Shown in pieces: positions 22,101 to 36,937 of a stretch of 39,536 nt of DNA. The notes below the pieces were generated by a model. It was not told where the DNA came from, ran no database searches, and saw nothing but the letters and a program-made list of their open reading frames with translations. Source of the DNA: Proteobacteria bacterium bin106 (lineage in GTDB: Bacteria > Bdellovibrionota_B > Oligoflexia > Oligoflexales > Bin106); the NCBI GenBank assembly GCA_002238945.1, contig MPNI01000022.1, forward strand, positions 1-39,536, given 5' to 3'. Numbering within the stretch: the first letter of the stretch is position 1; every line of letters starts with the position of its first letter. A program made the translations under genes and the position numbers.

Positions 22101-22573
22101 GGCATCTTAATAATTTACCTTTTGTTAATTTAGCTACTATTCCTATTCCTGGAGATGAGGCAGGTGCTCAATCTGCTGATGCTGTTGGTTCTGGTACGAG
22201 TATTGTTGGTGCAGGTGCAGGTAATACATCTGCTGTTACTGAGACAAGAGTGCCTTTTAGTATGCCTGATGTAGACACTTTGAATAATACGGAAGCTTTA
22301 AAAGAACTTACTGATACTGTTATAGAGAATAGTGCAGAGACCAAGAAGAATACTGATTCTAAGGTTAATCCTTTTGAGTTGCCATCACAGTCTCTTTCGG
22401 GTTTTATTTCTTCTGGTCAGGCATTTAATCCTTTCTTGGATCCTGGTTTAATTGTAGATCCTAATCAGCAGAAGGAGCCTGTACAATTAGTCATTAGAGT
22501 TGGTAATAAGAGCCTTGCTGATCTCTTTCTTGATTTGCAAGAGTCTGGTTATACAAGAGAGGTTGTGGTTTAA
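19184..22573 (+). CDS. Tape measure protein
   Basis: 1129 residues of mostly long helices rich in Ala, Gln, Glu and Lys, the largest gene directly after the chaperone pair. Hydrophobic segments occur near 255-330 (FVEDMVVGIGAFALGVIE..., FIDGLIGGLLLIPRTLI) and 880-990 (AVKELNPVLGALVDPIIALL..., VEAVVGLVPLIIDAFVKF, IGFGIIGLINTIIGHL), typical of tape measures that insert into the host membrane. A highly charged helical region (about 570-810) resembles a coiled coil. By the usual 0.15 nm per residue, the tail would be about 170 nm long. No lytic or peptidase domain is evident. Confidence 0.92.
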   Translation: MPNENLNLDINTSFNGQGALTAANRLSAAFLDNEKTVTKFSNASRESVESLLEVAGSQEAITISQQASIKLSALLDAARQKTGAITERYARIHNVAAESIVNVNRRTAQLTLNLRAIDAATQTSADATEKFGLAISRISVVSGRSRADISKFATSLIKLGESEQQTANVLIAASNISLKSGQEFNKVAQDILNTYSGTTTELDRIGVLTQEYTKSQLRAGAAVRDINKNFGGVVEQQRTIGNLWRRLTNSISVVFDIIADAFAKNETLFTSAAAFVEDMVVGIGAFALGVIESGVAFEKTRKVVFAIVSFIDGLIGGLLLIPRTLITGFRTLEAGLRTYNNFLTQTLLKLQRFFGKISEEDFLKESAKSAKSMEDSFDRLAKSATRTQNAFLNNPFAGANTDVNDSARDRVQKALDDMLSKLSTEEDFNKSKDKDDKANNKLVASLGNNIILRLLDLNEEYKNFQRDFAKTNTDLINGVDKLEFPLSKFESIQSTAIANGLADNADSLNVIFTKQFDKETAAFNKAQAKALMTRNAASQAIIEEIKSNAADQATLTTEEAKSARQFESDLTLKRLGFTRDSADRTIAANRETFDKNTQNLGDRFQDRIDRLADLAVQADKNRQDEAKQREEADKKATMALEEQYKVIGGFIQLAATAIADTSEEDAKAIADINKTANEAVMSAQETANNTLQSQQEAIVKAQETNAKTITDIEKKRDDALAAADLKREDFLRKALQSARSGSGGDPAKVRAAFNEAVLQADRARTKAIEVAQDSFAKSQETLNQSVITAQEGIRKAEEMRLQTSTEAQEEARKNVEEYQAGVDEAASEGGEKFTDAAISAFAKDAVKELNPVLGALVDPIIALLNGSPEKIDAFIDGIVEGAVKFITAIGQRAPKIITTLIKRLIEALPELIENATTAFIDSIPVIVEAVVGLVPLIIDAFVKFMIEGVPRIAESLAKAIGFGIIGLINTIIGHLNNLPFVNLATIPIPGDEAGAQSADAVGSGTSIVGAGAGNTSAVTETRVPFSMPDVDTLNNTEALKELTDTVIENSAETKKNTDSKVNPFELPSQSLSGFISSGQAFNPFLDPGLIVDPNQQKEPVQLVIRVGNKSLADLFLDLQESGYTREVVV

Positions 22574-23427
22574 TGGCAAGCTTTTCTATGTATACCCGTA
22601 TTTCTATAGAGATCTATGCTGTATTCCCTGGAGACACCACAGACTTTACTGCGAAGTATAAAGACTTGCCGCCGTTTTTAGGTAAGGGTTTGGTTGTTCG
22701 TCCTAATGATGATGTGGAAACGTCTTTGGTTAATCCCAATCTTGATGCTGAGGTTTGGGAATTAGAAAGCTTTGATCCAGATCAGATATCGATCCCATCT
22801 GGGATTTCCATCCCAGATGGATCGACAATCTATACAGCTCATGAGATTGTTGTTTCTAATAGTTCTTTGGATACTAAGGCTAATCCTTGTCTTCAAGAAG
22901 CTCCTACGATCAGCGAGGCTTTGCCATCGCTGACTAATGGGATAACAGATTCTCAAGGGATTAGCTTTACTCTGTTGGATCCTTCTTTGTCTGTGTTCTT
23001 TGGTAGTGATTTTATATCTACCAATTCTAGAGTTGTGATGTCCCGCCTTTGTCAGAAGCGGGACAAATCAGGCTATACTGCTACTAATGTTTTTGTAGGC
23101 TTTATCACAGATGTGAGTCATACCAATACAAGTGTAAGTGTCTCAGTTAGGAACCAGACAAAACAGCTGGATCAACCTGCTACATTTGGCTTTGAGGATG
23201 AGTTAGTTAAATGGAATATCACTGATTATAAGATACCTATTATTTCAGCTATGTTGATACCTTATTCGATTAGTGTGCAGAAGCACACTCCTCAGCTTGT
23301 TGCTCCATATCCAAGATGGCGTTCTAATTATAAGGGTTTGTTTCTTAGCATACAGGAGAAGCAGCGTCGTGAGAGTGAAGAGTATAGAACCTCACAGAGT
23401 ATGGAAAGCACAGACCAGACTTCTTAA
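22573..23427 (+). CDS. Minor tail protein, possible distal tail component
   Basis: 284 residues, overlapping the tape measure stop by one base. It is beta-rich and acidic in the N-terminal half (MASFSMYTRISIEIYAVFPGDTTDF...), with a polar, basic C-terminal tail (KGLFLSIQEKQRRESEEYRTSQSMESTDQTS). Its position right after the tape measure suggests a distal tail or hub-adapter protein. I recognise no family motif. Three hairpins lie in this short gene (22789-22825, 23039-23065, 23272-23289), the second densest cluster after dnaB. Confidence 0.65.
   Translation: MASFSMYTRISIEIYAVFPGDTTDFTAKYKDLPPFLGKGLVVRPNDDVETSLVNPNLDAEVWELESFDPDQISIPSGISIPDGSTIYTAHEIVVSNSSLDTKANPCLQEAPTISEALPSLTNGITDSQGISFTLLDPSLSVFFGSDFISTNSRVVMSRLCQKRDKSGYTATNVFVGFITDVSHTNTSVSVSVRNQTKQLDQPATFGFEDELVKWNITDYKIPIISAMLIPYSISVQKHTPQLVAPYPRWRSNYKGLFLSIQEKQRRESEEYRTSQSMESTDQTS
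22789..22825. repeat. Intragenic hairpin, 16 bp, one bulged C, TTCC loop
   Basis: TCGAT-(C)-CC-ATCTGGGAT (22789-22805), loop TTCC, ATCCCAGAT-GG-ATCGA (22810-22825). The left arm is itself a palindrome (ATCCCATCTGGGAT), so alternative folds exist. It encodes the internally repetitive peptide SIPSGISIPDGS. Confidence 0.85.
23039..23067. repeat. Two mutually exclusive intragenic stems
   Basis: TGTCCCGC (23039-23046) can pair with GCGGGACA (23058-23065). Alternatively TTTGTC (23048-23053) can pair with GACAAA (23062-23067), which uses part of the same arm. A further 7-bp stem, AGTGTGC-AGAA-GCACACT, lies at 23272-23289. Confidence 0.7.
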
Positions 23428-23439
23428 TGGGCAGATGAT

Positions 23440-26400
23440 ATGACGATACATGTTAATGCTAAAGCTGCAGGTGGAGGACTTCAAGCAGATAGAGGTTTTG
23501 GTTTTGGTAAGTTTGGTTATCTTAATGAAGTTTTTTTTACTCGTGGACGAAGTTTAGCTAGGCTTGATACTTCCAGTGTAACTGATGGAAAGCCTGTAGA
23601 TGATGTGGGTATTGCTTATGGTGCTGATAGCAATACCTTTTGGATTCCTTGGTCTTCTAAGGGTAATGATGTTGCTGATGCTCTTGTTAATTTTAGACTG
23701 TCTGATCAGAATACACTTAGCCGTGCACAGAAAACTATTACTTCTTATACGGTAAGATTACCAGATACTGTTCTACCTAATATTAATGATAATTATAATT
23801 TTCCTAGAAATGACACTGATTATATAGATAGGGCTTTAAATGTAAAATTTGCTCTTAGAAGGTATTCTAGTTTTTCTGATGTTACTGGTACTAGGGTACG
23901 AGAGTTAGGTGCTATTAGGGCAGATAGTTCTTTAGAAGCACAGTCTGTAGGTAAGTCTCCAGAGGGTTTGTGGGATTGTATTTATTTTGGAGAGGATTAT
24001 CTTGGAGGAGATACTATTACATTAGGTAATAGAACTGTTCCTCAGTATGCTAAATATCCTAGTCCTTATAGTACTACTAGTTCTAGTCCTTTATATGATG
24101 CTAGGTTTGCTTATCTTGCTAGAGACGGTTATCAAAGTGGGGCTCATTATTCTTTGTTTAATGAAGACTATGGTTTTGGTTTAACTAATGCAGAGAATGA
24201 GGCTCAGTGGCGTTCTACTATTAATAGAAATCGTTTTAATTTAAAGTTTAATAAAATAGTTCAGGTTTTTGGTGGTGGTGCTACTGGTGTTTGTATAGTT
24301 TGTGAATATCAAGGTACAGGTTTAGTTTGGACTAAAGAAGAATATGCTCATAATAATTTGTATTATTCTGCTTCTGGTAGGTATAGAAGAAGAGAATCTC
24401 GATATGCTGCAAGGGTGGGTCGAAAGTTTTATTATTTGTTTAGATTCTTTAGTGATAAAATAAAGCATAATCACAGTCCTATATTTTTAGATAGTTATCC
24501 ACAAAGAAGAAGCTTTCAGCCTTATTTTGTAAGTATAGGCGATGGTCCTTCCACTGGTTCTGTTGTTGGTGGTGTTGGTAGGCAGACATATATTTATACT
24601 TTTAAGTTAGATTTCCTTCCTGAGAATTTAGAGAGGGGTCTTTTAGCTCCTTCCTTTTTACCTAATAGAGGTCGTAGGACTCCTCAGATTTTATATATGG
24701 GAAGTTCTTTGGATTGGGATGCTATTGATTTTTCTGCATTAGGAGCTTGTCAGGTAGCTAGTAGTCCTAAAGATGGAACTTATCCTTATAGATATCAATA
24801 TAGGTTAGGTGGTGAAGAGTTTGTTAGCGATAATGATATTGTAGCTAGGAGATCTATAGAGCAAAATCTTAATGCTAATAACTTTTATGCTAATCCTGTA
24901 AATGCCATAAAGCCAGGTAAAATTGATATCACTTCTGAAGGAGTATTCTTTCCTGGTAGGTATAAGACTAAAGGAACTTCAGCTTCTAGGGTTGCCTTTT
25001 CTAAAGGTAAGCAGGGTTTTCATTTTGGTAATTATTTTTATGTTTATCAAGGAAGTGGTGTATATCGTGCTTGGGGATATTCGTCTAAAGACGATAAAAT
25101 GATTCGCTTTGAAGATGAGGATATTGTTCCGAAGCCAGGGACTAGTGGTTTTTTAAATGGCAAGTCTGCTGTACGAGCTCCTCGAGGAGGAGACTTTATT
25201 AGACAGGGATCTTATTGGTCATTAGAAAAAGCTCAAGGTGGTGGTATTGGTTTGTTTGAGCATACAGATACTATTCGTATTGCTCCAGCTCCAGAGAACA
25301 ATCCAGAAGAAGATATAGATGAGGATGAGATAGAAGGTGTTGATGATATCTCTGAAGACATTAGGGTTATTAAGGATTATGTTGAAAGCTTAACTCCTAA
25401 TTATGTTTCTTTTAATAAAGCTGAATTAGTTAAAACATTTATTCAGATGAAAAGAGATGGTACTGTTAATTTTAACAGAGGAATCTTTATTCTTGCTTCT
25501 GAGGAAGATGAGCCACAAGTAGATCTTGGTAATGGAGTGACGATAACTCCTTTAGAGCCTCATGATCATAATTTTAGATTGTGCGTAAAACCTGATGATG
25601 TGGTCAATCCTTATATTGGAATAGGTCAAGCGCCTTCTCCTATTAACATTGGCACCACCTTTACCCGATGGGGTACCATCGGTAAAGGTGGTTTCTCTCC
25701 TGTAGAGTACGATCCTACTGCTTCTACTCAGGATTTTAAAGAACTTAGAGAGAGGATAATAGAATCTCCTGAAGAGGCTCTTAGTGAGTTAGCTGAAACC
25801 AATTATAGTAGATATGCTTATAATGAGAACCGTCCACCGCATCCTTTAGATGCTATGTTTTTTGCTAAGGTAAAAGACTCTGTATTTTCTTTTCAATGGT
25901 ATAACTATCATAATAAAAACAATTTCTTTGAGGCTAAGCCTAAACCTAAGTTGTTTTATACTACGAATTGGATGACTTATGTACTTCATGGGTCTAATTT
26001 AATTGGAGAAAGTAGTAGAACAAGAACAGCAGTTAGATCTAAGGATCTTTATGCTACTGAGAGTAATTTTAAGGATTATCAGTATATTAATGATAATTAT
26101 ACTGATGATCTTGAGCTTTATACTTTAGATAAGACTCTTTTACCTAATGTGGAGTATCAAGGGCCTGCAGCTGAGTTACTTAGGATGATGCCTAGTTTAA
26201 GAAGGCAATTCTCTTCTGCATTTCCCAAAGGCTATACAGATGGCGTCAAAAATTGGCCAAGCTTTAGTTATAGGCACTCTAAAACAAAGGGTGGTGCTTA
26301 TTATGTTACTGCGTCTTATCCTGAGCCTGATAGAGGCTACTATGATATATCTACAAGGGAGAATATTACTTCTTATCTAGGATTTATCAGAGCTCAGTAC

Positions 26401-27186
26401 TTTACTGGGTATTATCATCATGATCAGTATAAGACTGAATTTGCTGATACTCATTTGTTACCTTCTGTGTTTGTGTATGCATGTATTAAGGGAGCCGGGT
26501 TGGAACCCGGCTTCCCTCAAAGAGGATATCCTAGTGGTTATAATGATTTAAATAATCACAGGATGCAGTTGATTGCTGATACTGATACTTCTTATAATGA
26601 TTTAGTTAAAAGGGTTTTGCCTGGTTTGGGTTATGTGCTTCGTCAGAATTCTGCTAATGGCACAATGGATTTAGTTAATTTGCATGTGATTCCTGAAGAT
26701 CCTTTTACCTTTACTAGTGATGAGATTATGTTTAAAGGTGTTGCTTATAATACTGCTAGGCAGACCAGTACGATTATCTTTGAGAATGATGATATGCTTA
26801 GGGGTGATAATACTTTAGAGGAGTTTAGAGTTACTACTGATGAGAATCCTGAGATTGATCATCGTGAGCAGGGTCGGTTGGTTATTTATAATAAGAATGT
26901 ATTTGTTCTTGGTAAGAGTATTACTATCAAGACTGGAACTTGGACGTCTTCTTTTGAGTTAGTGGCTGATCAATTGTCGAGTAGACAGGACACATATTCT
27001 TGGAGTTGTAGCAACAGTGTGTTGATAGATGATGAGGGGAATTTAGGTGGGCCAACTGTAGGAGACTATGCTAGATTGGATAGTAGGTTGATTCCTACTC
27101 AAGATAAGTCTGCTGTAGTTTTGATTACTTCAAAGTCTCAGAATGAGAGCATGACTGATTTTATAGGTGTGAGGTTTTCTAACTAA
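23440..27186 (+). CDS. Large central tail-tip protein (tail hub), tentative
   Basis: 1248 residues, rich in Tyr, Phe, Arg, Asn and Gly. The C-terminal ~180 residues (ADTDTSYNDLVKRVLPGLGYVLRQNSANGTMDLVNLHVI..., VFVLGKSITIKTGTW, YARLDSRLIPTQDKSAVVLITSKSQ) have the pattern of a tail hub: a short helical domain followed by strands that modify a tube-like fold. An acidic linker (NNPEEDIDEDEIEGVDDISEDIRV) sits near 625-650. The middle contains Tyr-rich strands that may form carbohydrate-binding or surface domains. The position after the tape measure and distal-tail candidate and before the fibre supports a baseplate hub role. No enzymatic motif is visible. Two strong hairpins lie at 25654-25692 and 26489-26517. 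Confidence 0.65.
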   Translation: MTIHVNAKAAGGGLQADRGFGFGKFGYLNEVFFTRGRSLARLDTSSVTDGKPVDDVGIAYGADSNTFWIPWSSKGNDVADALVNFRLSDQNTLSRAQKTITSYTVRLPDTVLPNINDNYNFPRNDTDYIDRALNVKFALRRYSSFSDVTGTRVRELGAIRADSSLEAQSVGKSPEGLWDCIYFGEDYLGGDTITLGNRTVPQYAKYPSPYSTTSSSPLYDARFAYLARDGYQSGAHYSLFNEDYGFGLTNAENEAQWRSTINRNRFNLKFNKIVQVFGGGATGVCIVCEYQGTGLVWTKEEYAHNNLYYSASGRYRRRESRYAARVGRKFYYLFRFFSDKIKHNHSPIFLDSYPQRRSFQPYFVSIGDGPSTGSVVGGVGRQTYIYTFKLDFLPENLERGLLAPSFLPNRGRRTPQILYMGSSLDWDAIDFSALGACQVASSPKDGTYPYRYQYRLGGEEFVSDNDIVARRSIEQNLNANNFYANPVNAIKPGKIDITSEGVFFPGRYKTKGTSASRVAFSKGKQGFHFGNYFYVYQGSGVYRAWGYSSKDDKMIRFEDEDIVPKPGTSGFLNGKSAVRAPRGGDFIRQGSYWSLEKAQGGGIGLFEHTDTIRIAPAPENNPEEDIDEDEIEGVDDISEDIRVIKDYVESLTPNYVSFNKAELVKTFIQMKRDGTVNFNRGIFILASEEDEPQVDLGNGVTITPLEPHDHNFRLCVKPDDVVNPYIGIGQAPSPINIGTTFTRWGTIGKGGFSPVEYDPTASTQDFKELRERIIESPEEALSELAETNYSRYAYNENRPPHPLDAMFFAKVKDSVFSFQWYNYHNKNNFFEAKPKPKLFYTTNWMTYVLHGSNLIGESSRTRTAVRSKDLYATESNFKDYQYINDNYTDDLELYTLDKTLLPNVEYQGPAAELLRMMPSLRRQFSSAFPKGYTDGVKNWPSFSYRHSKTKGGAYYVTASYPEPDRGYYDISTRENITSYLGFIRAQYFTGYYHHDQYKTEFADTHLLPSVFVYACIKGAGLEPGFPQRGYPSGYNDLNNHRMQLIADTDTSYNDLVKRVLPGLGYVLRQNSANGTMDLVNLHVIPEDPFTFTSDEIMFKGVAYNTARQTSTIIFENDDMLRGDNTLEEFRVTTDENPEIDHREQGRLVIYNKNVFVLGKSITIKTGTWTSSFELVADQLSSRQDTYSWSCSNSVLIDDEGNLGGPTVGDYARLDSRLIPTQDKSAVVLITSKSQNESMTDFIGVRFSN
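25654..25692. repeat. Intragenic hairpin, 17 bp, one bulged C, GGTA loop
   Basis: ACCACCTTTACC-(C)-GATGG (25654-25671), loop GGTA, CCATCGGTAAAGGTGGT (25676-25692). It lies inside the tail-hub gene. It is one of the two longest stems in the window. Confidence 0.9.
26489..26517. repeat. Intragenic hairpin, 13 bp, one bulged T
   Basis: AGGGAGCCGGGTT (26489-26501) with AACCCGGC-(T)-TCCCT (26504-26517). It is GC-rich within an AT-rich gene and encodes GAGLEPGFPQ. Confidence 0.85.
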
Positions 27187-28090
27187 TGTCTATTAAAAAC
27201 AGCATTCAAATATTAGATCAGAATTATTTAGTCACATTAGATAATGTTGATTTAAGGTTTGGAACTTCTTCTTTATTCAAGTCAATTATTCCTGTTAGCA
27301 ATAAGTTTGGTGGAGATGTAGCTAATACAGACACTAGGTTTAGAACTGTTTTAAGGACTGACTTTAATGTTGCAACTAATACTAAGATGAGGGATGGAAC
27401 TTATAATCAGTATGCTCAATTTGTTATTGATTTTGATCCCATGCTTCAACATAACTCTGGTTTAAATAATATTGTTGTTAGAGTGCCTTTTCTTGAAAAT
27501 GCTAATTCTCATAAATATCAGATCTTAGTAGAGATTTATGATGAGCTTCCTGAGAATGACTTTGATGCTTTAAACAATAAGCCTAAAGAGGTGTATTGGG
27601 GCACTAGGGTTTCTTTGACTTATTGGTATATATTCTGTCCCTATTATATAGGGACAGTTAAATACCGTATAAAGTTTTATGATCCTGAGACTGATGTTGA
27701 TACTGCTTTAACTGTTAGTGATATTTTTATGGGTAATTCTTTGAATATAGGAAGAGCTCCAGGACAAGGTTTATCTCATCAGAGGATTGATCCTTCTGTG
27801 GTTTTTCAAGCTGACAGTGGAAGAAAGTATTTTCTTGCTAAGGAGAAGTATAATACCATTACTAATATACAGCTGCCATTGTTAGATAGATGTATTAAAC
27901 AGACTTTGTCTTATTGGTTTGAGAGAGTGGGTATTTGTAATCCTTTCTGGGTGGTTATGGATCCTCTTAATCAGTGGGATGCTCCTAGTTATGGGGTTTC
28001 TTTTGGGGCGTATCGTCTTACTCAGATACCTGTTTTTCAGCATCAGTTCTATGACTACTTTTCTACTTCTCTCTCATTAGAGGAAATTGT

Positions 28091-28094
<4 letters not shown>
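27186..28094 (+). CDS. Tail-tip or fibre-adapter protein
   Basis: 302 residues, beta-rich (VTLDNVDLRFGTSSLF..., YAQFVIDFDPMLQ, NNIVVRVPFLENANSHKYQILVEIYDELP). It starts in the stop of the hub gene and overlaps the fibre gene by ATGA, so it is co-translated with both. It contains Cys-Pro-Tyr-Tyr and several Trp/Tyr pairs. It probably joins the hub to the collagen-like fibre, by position only. A perfect 10-bp hairpin lies at 27635-27657. Confidence 0.6.
27635..27657. repeat. Intragenic hairpin, 10-bp perfect stem, 3-nt loop
   Basis: CTGTCCCTAT (27635-27644), loop TAT, ATAGGGACAG (27648-27657), inside the fibre-adapter gene. Confidence 0.8.
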
Positions 28095-34300
<6,206 letters not shown>

Positions 34301-34303
34301 ATT

Positions 34304-35839
34304 ATGGGCATAAGATTTGGCAGTAATAATCCTGGGAATAATCTCCGAGTAGGTACGGAGACTGTGGGAGCTATTGCTATAGGTGGTCAGGTGGCTTGGA
34401 GAGCTCCTTCTTTTGTTCTTTATATGATTGGTGCTAGCAATGATGCTTTGTATATCTTAGACACAACTACAGGTAGAGCCACGCGTGTTGGATCAGCTAG
34501 TCGATTTGGTGTAGCTGAGAATTTTCCTCAAGGGTTAGCTTATCACAACGGTCTTTTATACATGACTGGTTTTGGTAATGACGTTCTATACACCTTAGAT
34601 TTAGATTCAGGAAGAGCTACTCGTGTAGGAACTAGTAGCATAGGAGATGGTTCACCTAGAGCCTTAGCATCTCACAACGGTACTTTGTACATGCTTGGTA
34701 ATAGTGCTGATGCTTTATTTAGAGTAAACACAACTACAGGTGCAGGTACAAGGGTAGGAAGTTCTAACCGGTTTGGTTTAGGTTTGCGTATTCCCCAAGG
34801 TTTAGCTTCTCATAACGGTAACTTGTATATGGTGGATGGTCGTAGTGCTGCTTTATATAGGTTAAATACAAATAATGGTTCTGCTACCAGGGTAGGATCA
34901 GCCAATAACTTTGGTGTAAGTGAGACTAGTCCTACAGGCTTAGCTTCTCAAGACGGTACCTTGTACATGGTGGGTACTAATAATGATCGTTTATATAGAC
35001 TAAATACATCCAACGGTATAGCGACAAGGGTTGGATCATTTTTACAGTTTGGTGTGAGTGAGACTGATCCTACAGGTATAGCTTCTGTTGTTGGCACTGT
35101 TACTACTCCTACGCCTGATCCTGATCCTCCTAGTGTTCCTTCTGTTCTTTATATGGTTGGTTATGGTAGGGAAATTTTATATACCTTAAACACATCTACT
35201 GGTGTTGCTACACGTGTAGGTTCTGCGACAAACTTTGGTGTAGGAGAAACATTCCCTACAGGCCTAGCTTTTCATAACGGCACCTTGTACATGGTTGGTA
35301 GTGATAATGCTTGGCTATATACCTTAAACACAACCACTGGCGTTGCTACACGTGTAGGTAGATCTTCACAATTTCGTGTAGGTGAGGAATCCCCTACAGG
35401 CTTAGCATCTCACAACGGTACCTTGTACATGGTTGGTTATACTAATGATGTTTTATACACCTTAAACACAACCACAGGTAGAGCTACACGTGTAGGATCT
35501 GCTGAAGGTTTTGGTGTAGGCGAAAGGGCCCCTGATGGTTTAGCATCTCACAACGGTACTTTGTACATGGTTGGTTCTATTAATGATGCTTTATACACTT
35601 TAAACACAAATAATGGTATAGCTAGACGAGTAGGATCTGCGACACAATTTGGTGTAGGGGAGATTAGTCCTGAAGGTTTAGCATCTCACAACGGTAATTT
35701 GTACATGATTGGTTCTACTAATGATGCTTTATACACTTTAAACACAACCACAGGTAGAGCTACACGTGTAGGATCTGCGACACAATTTGGTGTAGTGGAG
35801 AGTAGTCCTGGTGGTTTAGCTTCTGTTCCTTCTACTTAA
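34304..35839 (+). CDS. Ten-repeat propeller-like tail or lectin-like protein
   Basis: 511 residues: an N-terminal segment (1-37) and two blocks of five repeats separated by a Pro-rich linker (TPTPDPDPPSVPS). Each repeat is 44-46 residues with the core LYMVG-x4-LYTLNTTTGxATRVGSxxxFGVxExxPxGLASHNG. The 46-residue spacing equals one blade of a tachylectin-2-type five-bladed propeller, so two propellers are likely. The same core motif occurs in the propeller part of the preceding fibre. It has no signal peptide. It is probably a virion-attached receptor-binding protein or a chaperone-like partner of the fibre. The lack of a clear Shine-Dalgarno suggests coupling to the fibre gene 3 bases upstream. 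Confidence 0.8.
   Translation: MGIRFGSNNPGNNLRVGTETVGAIAIGGQVAWRAPSFVLYMIGASNDALYILDTTTGRATRVGSASRFGVAENFPQGLAYHNGLLYMTGFGNDVLYTLDLDSGRATRVGTSSIGDGSPRALASHNGTLYMLGNSADALFRVNTTTGAGTRVGSSNRFGLGLRIPQGLASHNGNLYMVDGRSAALYRLNTNNGSATRVGSANNFGVSETSPTGLASQDGTLYMVGTNNDRLYRLNTSNGIATRVGSFLQFGVSETDPTGIASVVGTVTTPTPDPDPPSVPSVLYMVGYGREILYTLNTSTGVATRVGSATNFGVGETFPTGLAFHNGTLYMVGSDNAWLYTLNTTTGVATRVGRSSQFRVGEESPTGLASHNGTLYMVGYTNDVLYTLNTTTGRATRVGSAEGFGVGERAPDGLASHNGTLYMVGSINDALYTLNTNNGIARRVGSATQFGVGEISPEGLASHNGNLYMIGSTNDALYTLNTTTGRATRVGSATQFGVVESSPGGLASVPST
34415..35833 (+). repeat. Ten near-identical ~138-bp repeats, 5 + 5
   Basis: Block 1 covers about 34415-35094 and block 2 about 35144-35833. Block 2 units are the most similar to each other. 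They share stretches such as TCTCACAACGGTAC and the 12-base palindrome CTACACGTGTAG, which recurs near 35209, 35347, 35484 and 35760. High DNA identity suggests recent expansion or gene conversion. Confidence 0.93.
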
Positions 35840-35850
35840 AGGAGTCTTTT

Positions 35851-36222
35851 ATGTTATCAGGTTTATTAACAGCTATCTCTGTTCTGTCATCAGGATATAC
35901 CTTTGCTAAAAGGGTCATGGATGATACTAAGAAGAATAGGCCTGAGGCTTATGCGAAGCTTAAGAAGGTACCAAGGAGTCAGCGACGTGCTTTCTTAGAT
36001 AGGGAGCTTGTTGATCATGCTAAGCATGAGGCTAAGAAGGAAGTACTTCGTGAGTTAAAGGATGAGTATAAAGCGGAGCTTCGTAAGCAGATGTTAAAAG
36101 AGCTTGAGATTGAGGCACAAGATAAGGCATGGGATAATGTCAAAGAAGTTCTTTCTAAGGAGAAGCAACAGCTAGAGAATCTCAAGAGGATCCAAAATGA
36201 CAAGGGTATTAGTAGGAAATGA
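35851..36222 (+). CDS. Hypothetical protein with N-terminal hydrophobic segment and coiled coil
   Basis: 123 residues, strong AAAGGAG before the ATG. Residues 1-18 (MLSGLLTAISVLSSGYTF) are moderately hydrophobic. Residues 45-118 are a charged coiled coil (DRELVDHAKHEAKKEVLRELKDEYKAELRKQMLKELEIEAQ). It is the first gene of the lysis cassette region after the fibre genes and overlaps the next by 4 bases. No family is recognised; a membrane-associated lysis accessory or a virion adapter is possible. Confidence 0.6.
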   Translation: MLSGLLTAISVLSSGYTFAKRVMDDTKKNRPEAYAKLKKVPRSQRRAFLDRELVDHAKHEAKKEVLRELKDEYKAELRKQMLKELEIEAQDKAWDNVKEVLSKEKQQLENLKRIQNDKGISRK

Positions 36223-36572
36223 GTAGCCTCATCTCTGACATCTATAAAGAGATAACAGGTAAGAAGCTAACTTCTTTAGCTTTGGGGCTTATTCTTCTTG
36301 TGGGTTCATCCTGGTATTACATTGCTACTGATAAACTTGAAGAGAACCAGGAAATTTTGATACAACTTAGCACTGACTACTCCATGCTTATGGAAAAGTT
36401 GGTTGATAGTCACAAGCAGATCATGATATTACAGATTGAGGTTGAGACATTAGAGGCTAAGGTGTTAGATCTTCAGGAGAAGATTGATAACTTAGACGAA
36501 AGAGACAGGACGGAGTTCAACAAGCTTTTAGAGAAGATTTATAAACACCCACATAATAGGACAGCACCATGA
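36219..36572 (+). CDS. Membrane-anchored coiled-coil protein, spanin-like or holin candidate
   Basis: 117 residues. One transmembrane helix (about 17-35, LTSLALGLILLVGSSWYYIA) is followed by a long coiled coil (about 40-106, with regular Leu/Ile spacing through QIMILQIEVETLEAKVLDLQEKIDNL). This N-in, C-out layout is that of an Rz-type inner-membrane spanin. A separate outer-membrane lipoprotein with a lipobox was not found. It overlaps both neighbours by 4 bases. A role as pinholin cannot be excluded. The position two genes upstream of the endolysin supports a lysis role. Confidence 0.5.
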   Translation: MSSLISDIYKEITGKKLTSLALGLILLVGSSWYYIATDKLEENQEILIQLSTDYSMLMEKLVDSHKQIMILQIEVETLEAKVLDLQEKIDNLDERDRTEFNKLLEKIYKHPHNRTAP

Positions 36573-36937
36573 GAACCTTCCTTACTATACTGATATCCTT
36601 TCTAGTTTCTCTAGCTTTTCTTTTTATCATTTCTAACCTCACAGCTTTTTCTCAACAGATAGACACATGGACTACCAGCCAAACTCAACAAACCAAGACC
36701 TACACCTATGAGCACGATCTATCTAAGCGCTACTATCTCAACAAGGGCACAGTACGATGGGATAGGAAGAGCTTACAGAAGTGTGCTGATCTTATGGAAG
36801 CTGAGACTCACACTTGTGACACAGCCATTGTTTCTGTAAGAGACCGTAGGACAGAGAACTTTCTCTACTTCTTAGTGTCGTGTACGTGTGAGGAATTATA
36901 TCAATTTGACATTGATGAAGGGGTTACTGATGGATAA
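36569..36937 (+). CDS. Exported or membrane-anchored small protein
   Basis: 122 residues. Residues 3-28 (TFLTILISFLVSLAFLFIISNLTAFS) form a signal anchor or signal peptide. The rest is a periplasmic domain with four cysteines (KCADLMEAETHTCD..., FLVSCTCEELYQF). There is no lipobox. It ends EGVTDG, the same ending as the next gene, because the junction sequence is duplicated. It lies in the lysis cassette and could be the outer partner of a spanin pair or an envelope protein. No family is recognised. Confidence 0.6.
   Translation: MRTFLTILISFLVSLAFLFIISNLTAFSQQIDTWTTSQTQQTKTYTYEHDLSKRYYLNKGTVRWDRKSLQKCADLMEAETHTCDTAIVSVRDRRTENFLYFLVSCTCEELYQFDIDEGVTDG

Noticed and set aside
34415-35833. Target region of a diversity-generating retroelement
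   Set aside because: Repeated, lectin-like C-terminal units suggested it, but there is no reverse transcriptase, no template repeat with adenine-specific changes, and differences are spread over all bases.
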